A stretch of 64,000 bases of DNA. It comes from Burkholderia puraquae (GTDB taxonomy: Bacteria; Pseudomonadota; Gammaproteobacteria; Burkholderiales; Burkholderiaceae). Positions 24,346-32,295 of this stretch are shown here, in pieces (the first letter of the stretch is position 1; each line of letters opens with the position of its first letter). The stretch covers positions 186,001 through 250,000 of the forward strand of contig NZ_NBYX01000011.1 in assembly GCF_002099195.1 (NCBI RefSeq), given 5' to 3'. The notes below the pieces were generated by a model. The model saw only the letters and a program-made list of their open reading frames with translations. It ran no database searches and was not told the origin of the DNA. The translations under genes were made by a program, and so were the position numbers.

Positions 24346-25824
24346 ATGAGTTTCCCCGACGAAGACGATTTCCACCGGCTGCTCGACGCGCTGACGACCT
24401 GCGTGCTGCTGCACGACGCGCATACCAAGGCGATCGTGTGGGCGAACCGCGCCGCGTGCATCGCGCTCGGTTTTTCCGTCGAGGAACTCCTGCCGCTGAA
24501 GGCGCCGGACATGACGCGCCCCGAACCGAAATACCAGCGCGAGATCGCCGTGAGTGCATGGGATCGCGCGCTCGTCGACGGGCCGCAGGTGTACGAGTGG
24601 TGCTACCGGTCGCGCACGGGTGTCGACATGCTGTCCGAGGCGACCGCCACCTACGTGCCGCTGCGCGGGCGCGACGTCGTGATGGTGCAGTTCCGCGACA
24701 TCAGCGCGGAAGAGGCGGTGCGCCAGCAGTTGCGCCGCTACGAGGCGCGGCTGCGCGAGTTCATGCAGGATCTCGACGAAGGCATCGCGGTCGTCACGCC
24801 GCACGGCGGCGTGCAGTTCATCAGCGAGTCGGGCCGCCGCGTGCTCGGGCTCGCGCCCGGCGAAGCGCTCGGCGAGGTGCTCGACTACTGCTCCGAGGCC
24901 GACCGCGACCGGCTCGTCGCGCAACTGCGCGATGCGCCGTCCGCGTATCCGTCCGCGCCGCAGCGCTACCGGATCGTGCGGCGCGACGGCTCGCCGTGCT
25001 GGCTGCGCATCCTGTGCCGGCAGGTCGAGATCGAAGGCGATCTCGACGGGCTGCTCGTGCAGTTCCGCGACGTGAGCGACGAAGTCGCGATCGAGGATGC
25101 CCGCCGCGCGGAAGCGCGCATGCTCGAACACGCGGGCCGCTACAACGCGATGGGCGAGATGGCGAGCGTGATCGCGCACGAGCTGAGCCAGCCGCTCGCG
25201 GCCGTGCGCAACTTCATCGAAGGCGCGGTGCGGCGGCTGAACGCGCGCGGCGCCATCGACGACGCGATCTGGGGGCTGCGCAGCGCGGACCGGCAGGCCG
25301 AGCATGCGGCGCTGATCATCAAGAGCGTGCGCGAATTCATCGTGAAGCGCGAGCCGGTCGTCGCGCTCGCCGACCTGCGCGACATCCTCGCGGACGTCGC
25401 GTACTTCATCGAGCTGCGTGCGAAGGAGGCCGGCGTGACGGTCACGATCGTGCAGGCCGATACGCCGCTGCCGATCCGCTGCGAGCGCGTGCTGATCGGG
25501 CAGGTGATCCTGAATCTCGCGTTCAATGCGATCGAGGCGTTCGCCGGTTGCGAACGCGTGCCGCGCACGCTGATGCTCGGCACCGCGAACGTGGCCGGGC
25601 ATGCTGAGCTGCGCGCGATCGACAACGGCCCGGGCATTGCAGACGATGCGCACGACCGGCTGTTCGACGGCTTCTCGTCGTCGAAGGCCGGCGGCAACGG
25701 GATCGGGTTGTCGCTGTGCAAGAGCATCGTCACGCGCCACGGCGGGCGGATCGCCGCGAGCCCGGCCGACGGCGGCGGGCTCGACTGCCGCGTGACGCTG
25801 CCGCTCGCCGGTTCGCACGCGTAG
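24346..25824 (+). CDS. Cytosolic PAS-domain sensor histidine kinase of the iac cluster
   Basis: The product has 492 residues and no membrane segment. Two PAS domains lie at about residues 5-125 and 140-260. The HisKA box is MASVIAHELSQPLAAV with His278. The HATPase_c domain (about 370-490) has NLAFNAIEAF, DNGPGI and GGNGIGLSLCKSIV. It resembles FixL-type soluble kinases and likely binds an aromatic ligand such as indole-3-acetate or a product, but that is inference. The partner is the FixJ-type regulator at 19264. The start ATG 24346 has a weak ribosome binding site; 24295 is an alternative. Confidence 0.88.
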   Translation: MSFPDEDDFHRLLDALTTCVLLHDAHTKAIVWANRAACIALGFSVEELLPLKAPDMTRPEPKYQREIAVSAWDRALVDGPQVYEWCYRSRTGVDMLSEATATYVPLRGRDVVMVQFRDISAEEAVRQQLRRYEARLREFMQDLDEGIAVVTPHGGVQFISESGRRVLGLAPGEALGEVLDYCSEADRDRLVAQLRDAPSAYPSAPQRYRIVRRDGSPCWLRILCRQVEIEGDLDGLLVQFRDVSDEVAIEDARRAEARMLEHAGRYNAMGEMASVIAHELSQPLAAVRNFIEGAVRRLNARGAIDDAIWGLRSADRQAEHAALIIKSVREFIVKREPVVALADLRDILADVAYFIELRAKEAGVTVTIVQADTPLPIRCERVLIGQVILNLAFNAIEAFAGCERVPRTLMLGTANVAGHAELRAIDNGPGIADDAHDRLFDGFSSSKAGGNGIGLSLCKSIVTRHGGRIAASPADGGGLDCRVTLPLAGSHA

Positions 25825-25829
25825 CCGCT

Positions 25830-25854
25830 GCGTCGCGTCACGGCGGGGCGACGC
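25830..25854. terminator. Bidirectional hairpin terminator between kinase and tautomerase genes
   Basis: GCGTCGC and GCGACGC form a 7-bp perfect stem with an 11-base loop between the convergent stops. No T tract is present. Confidence 0.5.
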
Positions 25855-25865
25855 GCGTTGCACGA

Positions 25866-26252
25866 TCAGCGCCCCAGCGCCCGCGCGGTCTGGCCGCCGA
25901 TGCCGAAGTCGGTATTCGGAATGTCCTTGATGATCACGCGCGTGGCCTGCAGCGGCGCATCGAGCACGTTCGCGCCGGCATCGGACAGCGCGGCGATCAG
26001 CGCGCGCTTCTGTTCATCGGTGCGGCCGGCGATCAGGATCGCGACGATCACGGGCAGCGACGGCGGCGCGCCGTCCGCGGCGCTGCGGCCGCCGAGGCCG
26101 ATGTGCGTCGCGGGCAATTCGGTGAGCAGCACGCGCACCGATTCGACCGGTGCGCCGATCGAGTCGACGGTCGCACCGGTCAGCCGTGCGATCAGTTCGG
26201 CCTTGCGGGCGTCGTCATGGCCGGCCGGCAGGAAAACTTCGAGTGTGGGCAT
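25866..26252 (-). CDS. Tandem-fused 4-oxalocrotonate tautomerase-family protein
   Basis: The product has 128 residues, twice the usual 62. Two 4-OT-like units are visible: residues 1-62 (MPTLEVFLPAGHDDARKAEL to GLGG) and about 67-124 (PVIVAILIAGRTDEQKRALI to FGIGG). The catalytic Pro follows the initiator Met, so the first unit can be active. The second unit's Pro is internal and cannot be an N-terminal base. 4-OT enzymes catalyse keto-enol shifts in aromatic breakdown. It follows iacC-iacD on the same strand by 65 bases and is not one of the nine core iac genes. Confidence 0.78.
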   Translation of the reverse strand: MPTLEVFLPAGHDDARKAELIARLTGATVDSIGAPVESVRVLLTELPATHIGLGGRSAADGAPPSLPVIVAILIAGRTDEQKRALIAALSDAGANVLDAPLQATRVIIKDIPNTDFGIGGQTARALGR

Positions 26253-26317
26253 GGTCGTCCGGAAAGGTGAAGGTGACCGGTTCACCGTTGCACTTGCAGC
26301 GGCGAACCGGCCACGGC

Positions 26318-26818
26318 TTACAGCAGGAAGCCGATCGCGCTGAGCGCTTCGGTCGAATCGATCAGGCGCACGACCTTTTCGGCGATCCGCATCTCGCCTT
26401 CGGCATCGACGTGCAGCTTGTGCGTGACGTCGGCCGCGAACAGCGTCGCGGCCCCGCGCTTGTACGCGACGACGACCTGCGCCGACTTCAGCTCGACGGT
26501 ATCGGCGCTGCCGCTTTCCAGCGTGAAGCGCGACACGGTGCGCACCGTGCGTGCCGCGTCGGCGGCCGACGCCGAGTAGCCGGACACCATCCGCTGCACG
26601 CGCTTCTCGCGCATGTCCTGGTCGTCGAACACGTAGTTCAGCGTCGCGGCGAAGTCGGTCGAATCGGGATCGATCGGCACCACGTAATGGCCGGCCGGTT
26701 CCCACAGGTCGAGCCACGCGCGATAGTCGCGGCGGTCGAGCATCTCGGCTTCGCGCCACACGAATTCGACCGCGCGGGCGAAGGTCTGCTCGGAAAAGAG
26801 GGCGTTGCGGTCGTCCAT
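26318..26818 (-). CDS. iacD: Ring-hydroxylating dioxygenase small (beta) subunit, IacD-like
   Basis: The product has 166 residues with the SnoaL-like beta-subunit fold: FVWREAEMLDRRDYRAWLDLW, VPIDPDSTDFAATLNYVFDD, REKRVQRMVSGYSAS. It pairs with IacC to form the terminal oxygenase. Its ATG overlaps the iacC stop by one base (TGATG), so the two are translationally coupled and made in equal amounts. Confidence 0.88.
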   Translation of the reverse strand: MDDRNALFSEQTFARAVEFVWREAEMLDRRDYRAWLDLWEPAGHYVVPIDPDSTDFAATLNYVFDDQDMREKRVQRMVSGYSASAADAARTVRTVSRFTLESGSADTVELKSAQVVVAYKRGAATLFAADVTHKLHVDAEGEMRIAEKVVRLIDSTEALSAIGFLL

Positions 26819-28101
26819 CATTGCTGCTCCATCATCGTGCGCCATTGCTGGTAGGCCTCGCGCATGCCGGTCTCGTCGGTCGCATGCGCGGTCTTTTCGC
26901 CGTTCGCGGCGGTCGTCTCGCGGTTCAGCCCGCGATTCACGAGGATCGGCACGTCGGGGCCCGCGTGCGCGCCGCGCTGCACGCGCTCCCATGCTTCGGC
27001 GTCGTCGGGGCTGCCGAAGCCGAACGGGCCCTGGAAGTGCTCGTGGATGCGCAGCCGCTCGCGGTTCGCTTCGTCGGGGCCGCCGTCCATCGCGAGCGCG
27101 ACGTGGCGGATCTCGGTTTCGTTCGCCGAGATCGGCCGCAGCACGCGGAAGAACGCCATCGACAGCGCGAGGTTCGGGAACAGGTTCAGGTTGAAGCCGA
27201 CGCCCATCAGCGAGCGCACGATGCGGCGCACTTCGTCCGGCGTGTGGCGCTCGGCGAGCTTGGCCGCGAGCGGCGCGAAGCGCTCGGGCAGCGGCGCGCC
27301 GTCGTCTTCGTCGAGATCGATCAGCTCGGGCATCAGCACCGCGAGGCTGTGGCCGTTGCCGAGCCCGCGGCAGAACGCGTCCTCGCTCGTCATGAAGCTC
27401 GTGATCGCGGCGGCCGTCTCGTCGTCGATCGACTTCATCCACGACTTGTGCACGACCGGGAAGTGATAGAGGTCGGTCGTGTTCTCGAGCTGGATCTTCC
27501 AGTTGCCCTTGAACTTGAACTTGTGCTCGCCGTTCGCCTTGATCGGGTAGCCGGCGCCCTGTTTCATGAACAGGTCGATCCACGGCTTTGCACCGCCGAG
27601 GAACTCCTCGAGCGGTTCGATTGCATCGTTGAAGCTCGCGAAGATCAGCCCCTGGTACACGCCGACGCGCAGCTTCACGAGCGGCAGGTCGCCTTTCTCG
27701 CACACGCCTTCGTAGCCGTCGCCGTACGGCAGCGCGCGCAGCGTGCCGTCGAGCGCATACGACCAGCTGTGATACGGGCACGTGAAACCCTTCGCGTTGC
27801 CCTTGTGCGATTCGCACACGGTTGCGCCGCGATGGCGGCAGCGGTTCTGCAGCACGTTGATTTCGCCGGTCTTGTCGCGCACGACGATCACCGGCTGGCG
27901 GCCGATCGTCGTCGTGATGAAGTCGCCCGGGTTCGGCAGCTCGCTCTCGTGCGCGACCCAGATCCAGGTGCGGTAGAAGATGCGGTCGAGCTCGGCTTCG
28001 AACAGCGCGGGATCGTGATACATCGCGGGCGCGATGCGGTCGGGTTGCGCGAGGCCGTGCAACGCACGGGTGTCGATCGTCTGGTAGGGAATGTCGCTCA
28101 T
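26818..28101 (-). CDS. iacC: Rieske ring-hydroxylating dioxygenase large (alpha) subunit, IacC-like
   Basis: The product has 427 residues. The Rieske [2Fe-2S] ligands are Cys88-x-His90 and Cys108-x2-His111 (NRCRHRGATVC, GFTCPYHSW). The mononuclear iron site has the NTTDLYHFPVVH pattern with His213 and His218. The enzyme inserts O2 into an aromatic intermediate; in iac pathways IacC is tied to late conversion towards catechol. It is first in an operon with iacD, divergent from the LysR gene. Electrons probably come from the IacF-type reductase at 29346. Confidence 0.92.
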   Translation of the reverse strand: MSDIPYQTIDTRALHGLAQPDRIAPAMYHDPALFEAELDRIFYRTWIWVAHESELPNPGDFITTTIGRQPVIVVRDKTGEINVLQNRCRHRGATVCESHKGNAKGFTCPYHSWSYALDGTLRALPYGDGYEGVCEKGDLPLVKLRVGVYQGLIFASFNDAIEPLEEFLGGAKPWIDLFMKQGAGYPIKANGEHKFKFKGNWKIQLENTTDLYHFPVVHKSWMKSIDDETAAAITSFMTSEDAFCRGLGNGHSLAVLMPELIDLDEDDGAPLPERFAPLAAKLAERHTPDEVRRIVRSLMGVGFNLNLFPNLALSMAFFRVLRPISANETEIRHVALAMDGGPDEANRERLRIHEHFQGPFGFGSPDDAEAWERVQRGAHAGPDVPILVNRGLNRETTAANGEKTAHATDETGMREAYQQWRTMMEQQ

Positions 28102-28241
28102 CGTTGTCGTGGGGAAAGAGTCGCGAAATCGGGGCCGCGCCGCGCGCGGTATCGAGTACCCAGTCTCGTCCCCTGCTACATATCCGTCAAATTGATCTAA
28201 AATTGGCCAGTTAATAAATGCGGCAAATAATGGAGGCTACG

Positions 28242-29162
28242 ATGACATCGGTCGATCATCTCGATCTGAACCTGTTGCGCGTATTCCAGGCGATCGTCGA
28301 GGAACGCAGCCTGACGAAGGCCGGCGAGCGGCTCGCGCTGTCCCAGCCGGCCGTCAGCTATTCGCTCGGCCGGTTGCGCACGCTGTTCGACGATCCGCTG
28401 TTCGTGCGTACGCGCTCGGGCATGCAGCCGACACCGGTCGCGCTCGAACTCGCGGGGATCGTCGGCAAGGCGCTCGACATGGTGCGCGTCGCGCTGCGCT
28501 ACGCGGAGCGCTTCGATCCGGCCACCAGCACGCGCACGTTCAGGCTGTCGTTGTCGGATGCCGGCGAGATGGCGTACCTGCCGGCGATCTGCCAGGCGTT
28601 GCGCGAGCGCGCGCCGCGCGTGACGCTGAGCGTGCAGCCGCTGCCGGTGGAGGAGATCGAGGAAGCGCTGCGCGCGAGCCGGCTCGATTTCGCGATCGGC
28701 AACCTGCCGGAACTGATGCCGCGCACGCGTCATCAGGTGCTGTTCGAGGAAACCTACGTGTGCATGACGGGCCGCCGGCGCGGGGTGCCGAGCGGTGCTG
28801 CGCTGAGCCTCGACCAGTTCGTGCGCGCCGCGCACGTCAACGTGAAATCGGTCGAGCACAGCCATCACGCGCTCGACGATGTATTGCGCGCACAGGGTGT
28901 CGGCCGCAACATCGCGCTCGAAGTGCCGCACTTCGTCGCGCTGCCGAGCGTGCTGTCGGTCACCGATCTGTATGCGACGCTGCCGAAGCGGCTCGCGCAG
29001 ATCCTGAACCGCGACAACGCGTTTCGCCTGTATGACTTGCCCGTCACGCTGCCGCCCGCGCCGGTGACGATGCACTGGCACGAGCATTTTCATGAGGACG
29101 AGGGCAACGCGTGGATGCGCACGCTGCTGACCGAGCTCGTCGAGCGATTCGACGACGCGTGA
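28242..29162 (+). CDS. LysR-family regulator divergent from iacC
   Basis: The product has 306 residues from ATG 28242 (GGAGG six bases upstream; ATGs at 28218 and 28230 are in frame). The HTH (about 5-65: NLLRVFQAIVEERSLTKAGE, LSQPAVSYSLGRLR) and effector domain resemble NodD/LinR-type LysR proteins, with the WHEHFHEDEGNAW end typical of that group. It is placed to control iacCD in answer to an aromatic effector. Its last 25 codons are repeated in tandem after the stop codon, in the same frame. Confidence 0.9.
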   Translation: MTSVDHLDLNLLRVFQAIVEERSLTKAGERLALSQPAVSYSLGRLRTLFDDPLFVRTRSGMQPTPVALELAGIVGKALDMVRVALRYAERFDPATSTRTFRLSLSDAGEMAYLPAICQALRERAPRVTLSVQPLPVEEIEEALRASRLDFAIGNLPELMPRTRHQVLFEETYVCMTGRRRGVPSGAALSLDQFVRAAHVNVKSVEHSHHALDDVLRAQGVGRNIALEVPHFVALPSVLSVTDLYATLPKRLAQILNRDNAFRLYDLPVTLPPAPVTMHWHEHFHEDEGNAWMRTLLTELVERFDDA

Positions 29163-29312
29163 CCCGTGAGGGCGAGGGCAGCGCGCTGGATGTGCGCGTT
29201 ACTGGCCGAGCTCGTCGAGCGATTCGACGACGCGTGACCCGTGAGGGCGAGGGCAGCGCGCCGGATGCGCACGTTACTGGCCGAGGTCGCCGGGCAGTTC
29301 GACGACGCGCGA
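29099..29312. repeat. Tandem repeat of about 75 bp covering the LysR 3' end (2.8 copies)
   Basis: Units begin with CGAGGGCA at 29099, 29173 and 29248 (periods of 74-75 bp); the third ends near 29312. Each carries the sequence for the C-terminal stretch LTELVERFDDA. Copy 1 is coding. Copies 2 and 3 lie after the TGA and still spell the stretch in frame, as in LAELVERFDDA. Divergence is low, so the duplication is fairly recent. Confidence 0.88.
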
Positions 29313-29345
29313 CGTCTTGAACGGGCGCCGTTCGTGCCGTGAGTG

Positions 29346-30329
29346 TCAGAGATCGAGCACCAGCACTGCCGAACGCGCACGCGACACGCAGCAGCAGATC
29401 ACCGTGTTGCTCGCGCGCTCGGCCTTGCTGAGGCAATGGTCGCGATGATCGGGCTCGCCGTCGATGACAGGCACCATGCAGGTGCCGCACACGCCTTCGC
29501 CGCATGACGTGTCGACCTCGATGCCAATGCGCGCGAGCGCGTCGACGATCGACGTGTCGGGCGTGACGCGTACCGATTGCCCGCTGCGCTGCAGGCGCAC
29601 TTCGAATCCGTCGGCCGGGCCGGCGTCGGGATTACCCGCATCGGCGGCGGCCGGTTCCGCCGCGAAGCGTTCGAGATGGATCGAATCGTCGGGCAAGCGC
29701 GTCGCGGCCGCCGCGACGACCGCGTCCATGAACGGCCCCGGGCCGCATGTATAGACGTGCGCGTGTGCGTCGACCGATTCGACGCAGCGGCCCAGCTCGG
29801 CCGCGAGCGCGTCGGGTGCGATGCCGTAGTGGAACGTCACGTGCGACGCGAACGGCTCGGCCGACAGTTCGGCGACGAAGGCCGCATGCTCGCGGCTGCG
29901 TGCGAAGTAGTGCAGCCGGTAGCGCGCGCCACGCTTGTGCAGCGCATACGCCATCGACAGCAGCGGCGTGATGCCGATGCCGGCCGCGATCAGCACGTGC
30001 TCGCTCGCGTCATCCGTCAGACGAAACAGGTTGCGCGGCGCGCCGATCGACAACTCGGCGCCGACGGTCACGTCGTCGTGCAGCGAACGCGAGCCGCCGC
30101 GCGACTGCGCTTCCTTCTTCACCGCGAACAGGTAGCTGCCGCGCTCGTCGGGGTTGCCGCACAGCGAGTATTGCCGCGTGATGCCGGACGGCGCGGTGAC
30201 GTCGATATGGGCACCCGGTTCGTATGCGTCGAACGGCTGGCCGTCGACGCGCGAGACCCGGAAACAGCGGATGTCCTGCGCCGCGTCGATCAGCGCGTCG
30301 ATCCGGACTTGGTGGCGGTTCACTTGCAT
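29346..30329 (-). CDS. iacF: Phthalate-dioxygenase-type reductase (FNR plus [2Fe-2S]), IacF-like
   Basis: The product has 327 residues. The N-terminal FAD/FMN-binding barrel (RQYSLCGNPDERGSYLFAVK) is followed by the NAD domain (LIAAGIGITPLLSMAYAL, YTCGPGPFMDAVV). The C-terminal plant-type [2Fe-2S] domain has CGEGVCGTC and a fourth Cys in DHCLS. This PDR/VanB layout passes electrons from NADH to a Rieske oxygenase, here most likely IacCD. It is downstream of an MFS gene on the same strand, with a 157-base gap that contains hairpins. Confidence 0.88.
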   Translation of the reverse strand: MQVNRHQVRIDALIDAAQDIRCFRVSRVDGQPFDAYEPGAHIDVTAPSGITRQYSLCGNPDERGSYLFAVKKEAQSRGGSRSLHDDVTVGAELSIGAPRNLFRLTDDASEHVLIAAGIGITPLLSMAYALHKRGARYRLHYFARSREHAAFVAELSAEPFASHVTFHYGIAPDALAAELGRCVESVDAHAHVYTCGPGPFMDAVVAAAATRLPDDSIHLERFAAEPAAADAGNPDAGPADGFEVRLQRSGQSVRVTPDTSIVDALARIGIEVDTSCGEGVCGTCMVPVIDGEPDHRDHCLSKAERASNTVICCCVSRARSAVLVLDL

Positions 30330-30356
30330 CGGTCAATCCGTGGGGTAGGGGAAACG

Positions 30357-30378
30357 CGGCGCGGCAGACACCGCGCCG
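30357..30378. terminator. GC-rich perfect hairpin upstream of iacF
   Basis: CGGCGCGG and CCGCGCCG form a perfect 8-bp stem with a six-base loop. It sits between the MFS stop and the iacF start on the same strand. It may be a processing or attenuation site. Confidence 0.45.
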
Positions 30379-30402
30379 TCATGCGATCGAGAATAGGGAC
30401 GG

Positions 30403-30437
30403 GCATCGCATAAATCAAATCGATAAAAAAGCGATGC
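30403..30437. promoter_or_regulatory. Inverted repeat in AT-rich iacF promoter region
   Basis: GCATCGC and GCGATGC (7-bp perfect arms) flank 21 AT-rich bases with AAATCAAATCGATAAAAAA. A promoter and operator for iacF is likely. Confidence 0.45.
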
Positions 30438-30486
30438 CTGAATCAGTCGGATGGATGATGGTCGGGCGACGGATCGCGCCCGGTGT

Positions 30487-31884
30487 TCAGCGCGCGGCGA
30501 TCGCGTTGCCTGCCTCGGCCGCCTGCGGCGCCGCTGCCGACGCATGGCCGCGTTCGCGATCGAGGCTGCGGCGATAGTGCCGGCACCCGGCGGCGAGCAG
30601 CAGCGCGGCGAGCGTGGCGGCCGCGACGTTGACGATCGACATCGAATGACCGACCGCCGCCGGCGCGCCGAACACGCGATCGGTGAACAGCGCGACGACC
30701 GTCGTCCCGATCCCGAGTGCGATCAGGTTCGACACGAGCAGGAACAGCGCGGAAATCTGCGCGCGCATCTGGTTCGGCGCGAGCGTCTGCATCGCGGCGG
30801 TCGACGTCGGCATCGGGAACGACGCGAAGAACATCGCGACGACGAGCATCGCGAGCGACGCGGGCAGCGAGTCGAGCTGCGTGAACAGCGTCGCGGGGAT
30901 CACCATGCATGCCGCACCGATCGCGCCGGCGCGCATGGGCGCATCGTCGCGGCCGCGCCGCAGCAGCCAGTCGTTGAGCCAGCCGCCGCAGAACACGCCG
31001 GCCGTGTTCGCGACCAGCAGCACGATGCCGAGCGTGTAGCCGGCTTCGACGGCCGTCATCCCGAAGCGGCGGATATAGAACGCGGGCGTCCAGCTCAGCA
31101 GGCAGTACAGCGTCATCGCGTAGAACGAGAAGCCGAGGTAGTGGCATGCGAAGGTCGCGCGATGCGTGCCGACGAAGCGCAGCGAATCGCGCATCGACAC
31201 GCGCCGCACGGCGCCCGAGCGATCCTGCGCCAGCCCCTTGCGCTGCGGGTCGCGCACGGTCGCGGCGAACAGCAGCGCGACCAGCAGCCCCGGCAGCCCG
31301 ACGATCAGGAACGTGACCTGCCACGCATGCACCTGCCCGACCACCGGCAGCGTGAACGCGCTCGCATGCTTGAGCAGCGCGATCACGTAGCCGCCGATCA
31401 GGAACGCGACGCCGCCGCCGATGAACGACCCGAGCGAATACACGGCGATCGCGCGCCCGAGCTTCTCTTTCGGGAAGTAGTCGGCGAGCATCGAATACGC
31501 GCCCGGCGACAGCGCGGCCTCGCCGACGCCCACGCCCATGCGCGCGATGAACATCTGCACGAAATGCTGGCTGAGCCCGCACGCGGCGGTCGCGACGCTC
31601 CACAGCGCGATGCCGATCGAGATGATCCGCGGGCGCGCGTAACGGTCGGCGAGATACGCGACGGGCAGCCCCATCACCGCATAGAACAGCGAGAACGCGA
31701 AGCCGTTCAGCAGGCTGAACTGCGTATCGGACAGGTGCAGGTCGCGCTTGATCGGCTCGATCATCAGCACGAGGACCTGGCGGTCGACGAACGAAAAGAC
31801 GTAGGCGAGCATGCAGATGACGACGACATACCATTCGTACGTATAGCGCTTGCCGTCGGCAGCGCGGGCCGTGGATGCGGACAT
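30487..31884 (-). CDS. MFS transporter, candidate indole-3-acetate uptake
   Basis: The product has 465 residues with twelve membrane segments. ATG 31884 has GGAGA in front. The signatures FVDRQVLVLMIEPIKRDLHLSD, GLPVAYLADRYARPRIISIG and ARMGVGVGEAALSPGAYSML belong to the spinster-like/ACS group that often imports organic acids. Its place between iacF and a porin gene, in a cluster for indole-3-acetate use, makes that acid the likely substrate. This is inferred from context only. Confidence 0.88.
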   Translation of the reverse strand: MSASTARAADGKRYTYEWYVVVICMLAYVFSFVDRQVLVLMIEPIKRDLHLSDTQFSLLNGFAFSLFYAVMGLPVAYLADRYARPRIISIGIALWSVATAACGLSQHFVQMFIARMGVGVGEAALSPGAYSMLADYFPKEKLGRAIAVYSLGSFIGGGVAFLIGGYVIALLKHASAFTLPVVGQVHAWQVTFLIVGLPGLLVALLFAATVRDPQRKGLAQDRSGAVRRVSMRDSLRFVGTHRATFACHYLGFSFYAMTLYCLLSWTPAFYIRRFGMTAVEAGYTLGIVLLVANTAGVFCGGWLNDWLLRRGRDDAPMRAGAIGAACMVIPATLFTQLDSLPASLAMLVVAMFFASFPMPTSTAAMQTLAPNQMRAQISALFLLVSNLIALGIGTTVVALFTDRVFGAPAAVGHSMSIVNVAAATLAALLLAAGCRHYRRSLDRERGHASAAAPQAAEAGNAIAAR

Positions 31885-32295
31885 GCGGATTCTCCAGGAG
31901 CGGGCGGTGGAAACGCGCGGCAGCGGCCTGGCGGGCCGGGCGCCGTCGCGGCGCGAAAGCGTGCGGGGCGCACGTGTCGGAGACGCAGCGTAGTCGGCCA
32001 AATTCGGCCGCCATAGCCGGAGTGACAGCCGCGCCACACGGGCATTTACCGACCCGTATAAAGAAAACACCGGGGTCTTGCGCGCCGGCGGCCGCGCAGC
32101 GTGCTTGCGGCGGGGCGCGCGCGCATCATGCGGCGCATCTATAAGCGTTATAGAGCGCATTGCGTCGACGTCCGAAATTGTCGTTCCTAGACTCGGCCCG
32201 GTTTTGATCGGCAGCGTTGGCCCTTCGCGGCGAACGCGCTTCACACCACGCGGCGCGACGCCGACAGGCGCCGGAAACTCTACGGGACGACGACG
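31885..32295. promoter_or_regulatory. Divergent region MFS / porin
   Basis: These 411 bases contain no credible gene. The striking element is the palindrome at 32138-32154. Scattered AT-rich tracts (for example CCCGTATAAAGAAAAC near 32055) mark likely promoters. Confidence 0.5.
32138..32154. promoter_or_regulatory. Perfect palindrome TCTATAA-GCG-TTATAGA
   Basis: Seven-base perfect arms flank GCG. The T-N11-A spacing inside fits a LysR-type box. It lies 140 bases before the porin ATG and 250 before the MFS ATG. Confidence 0.6.
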
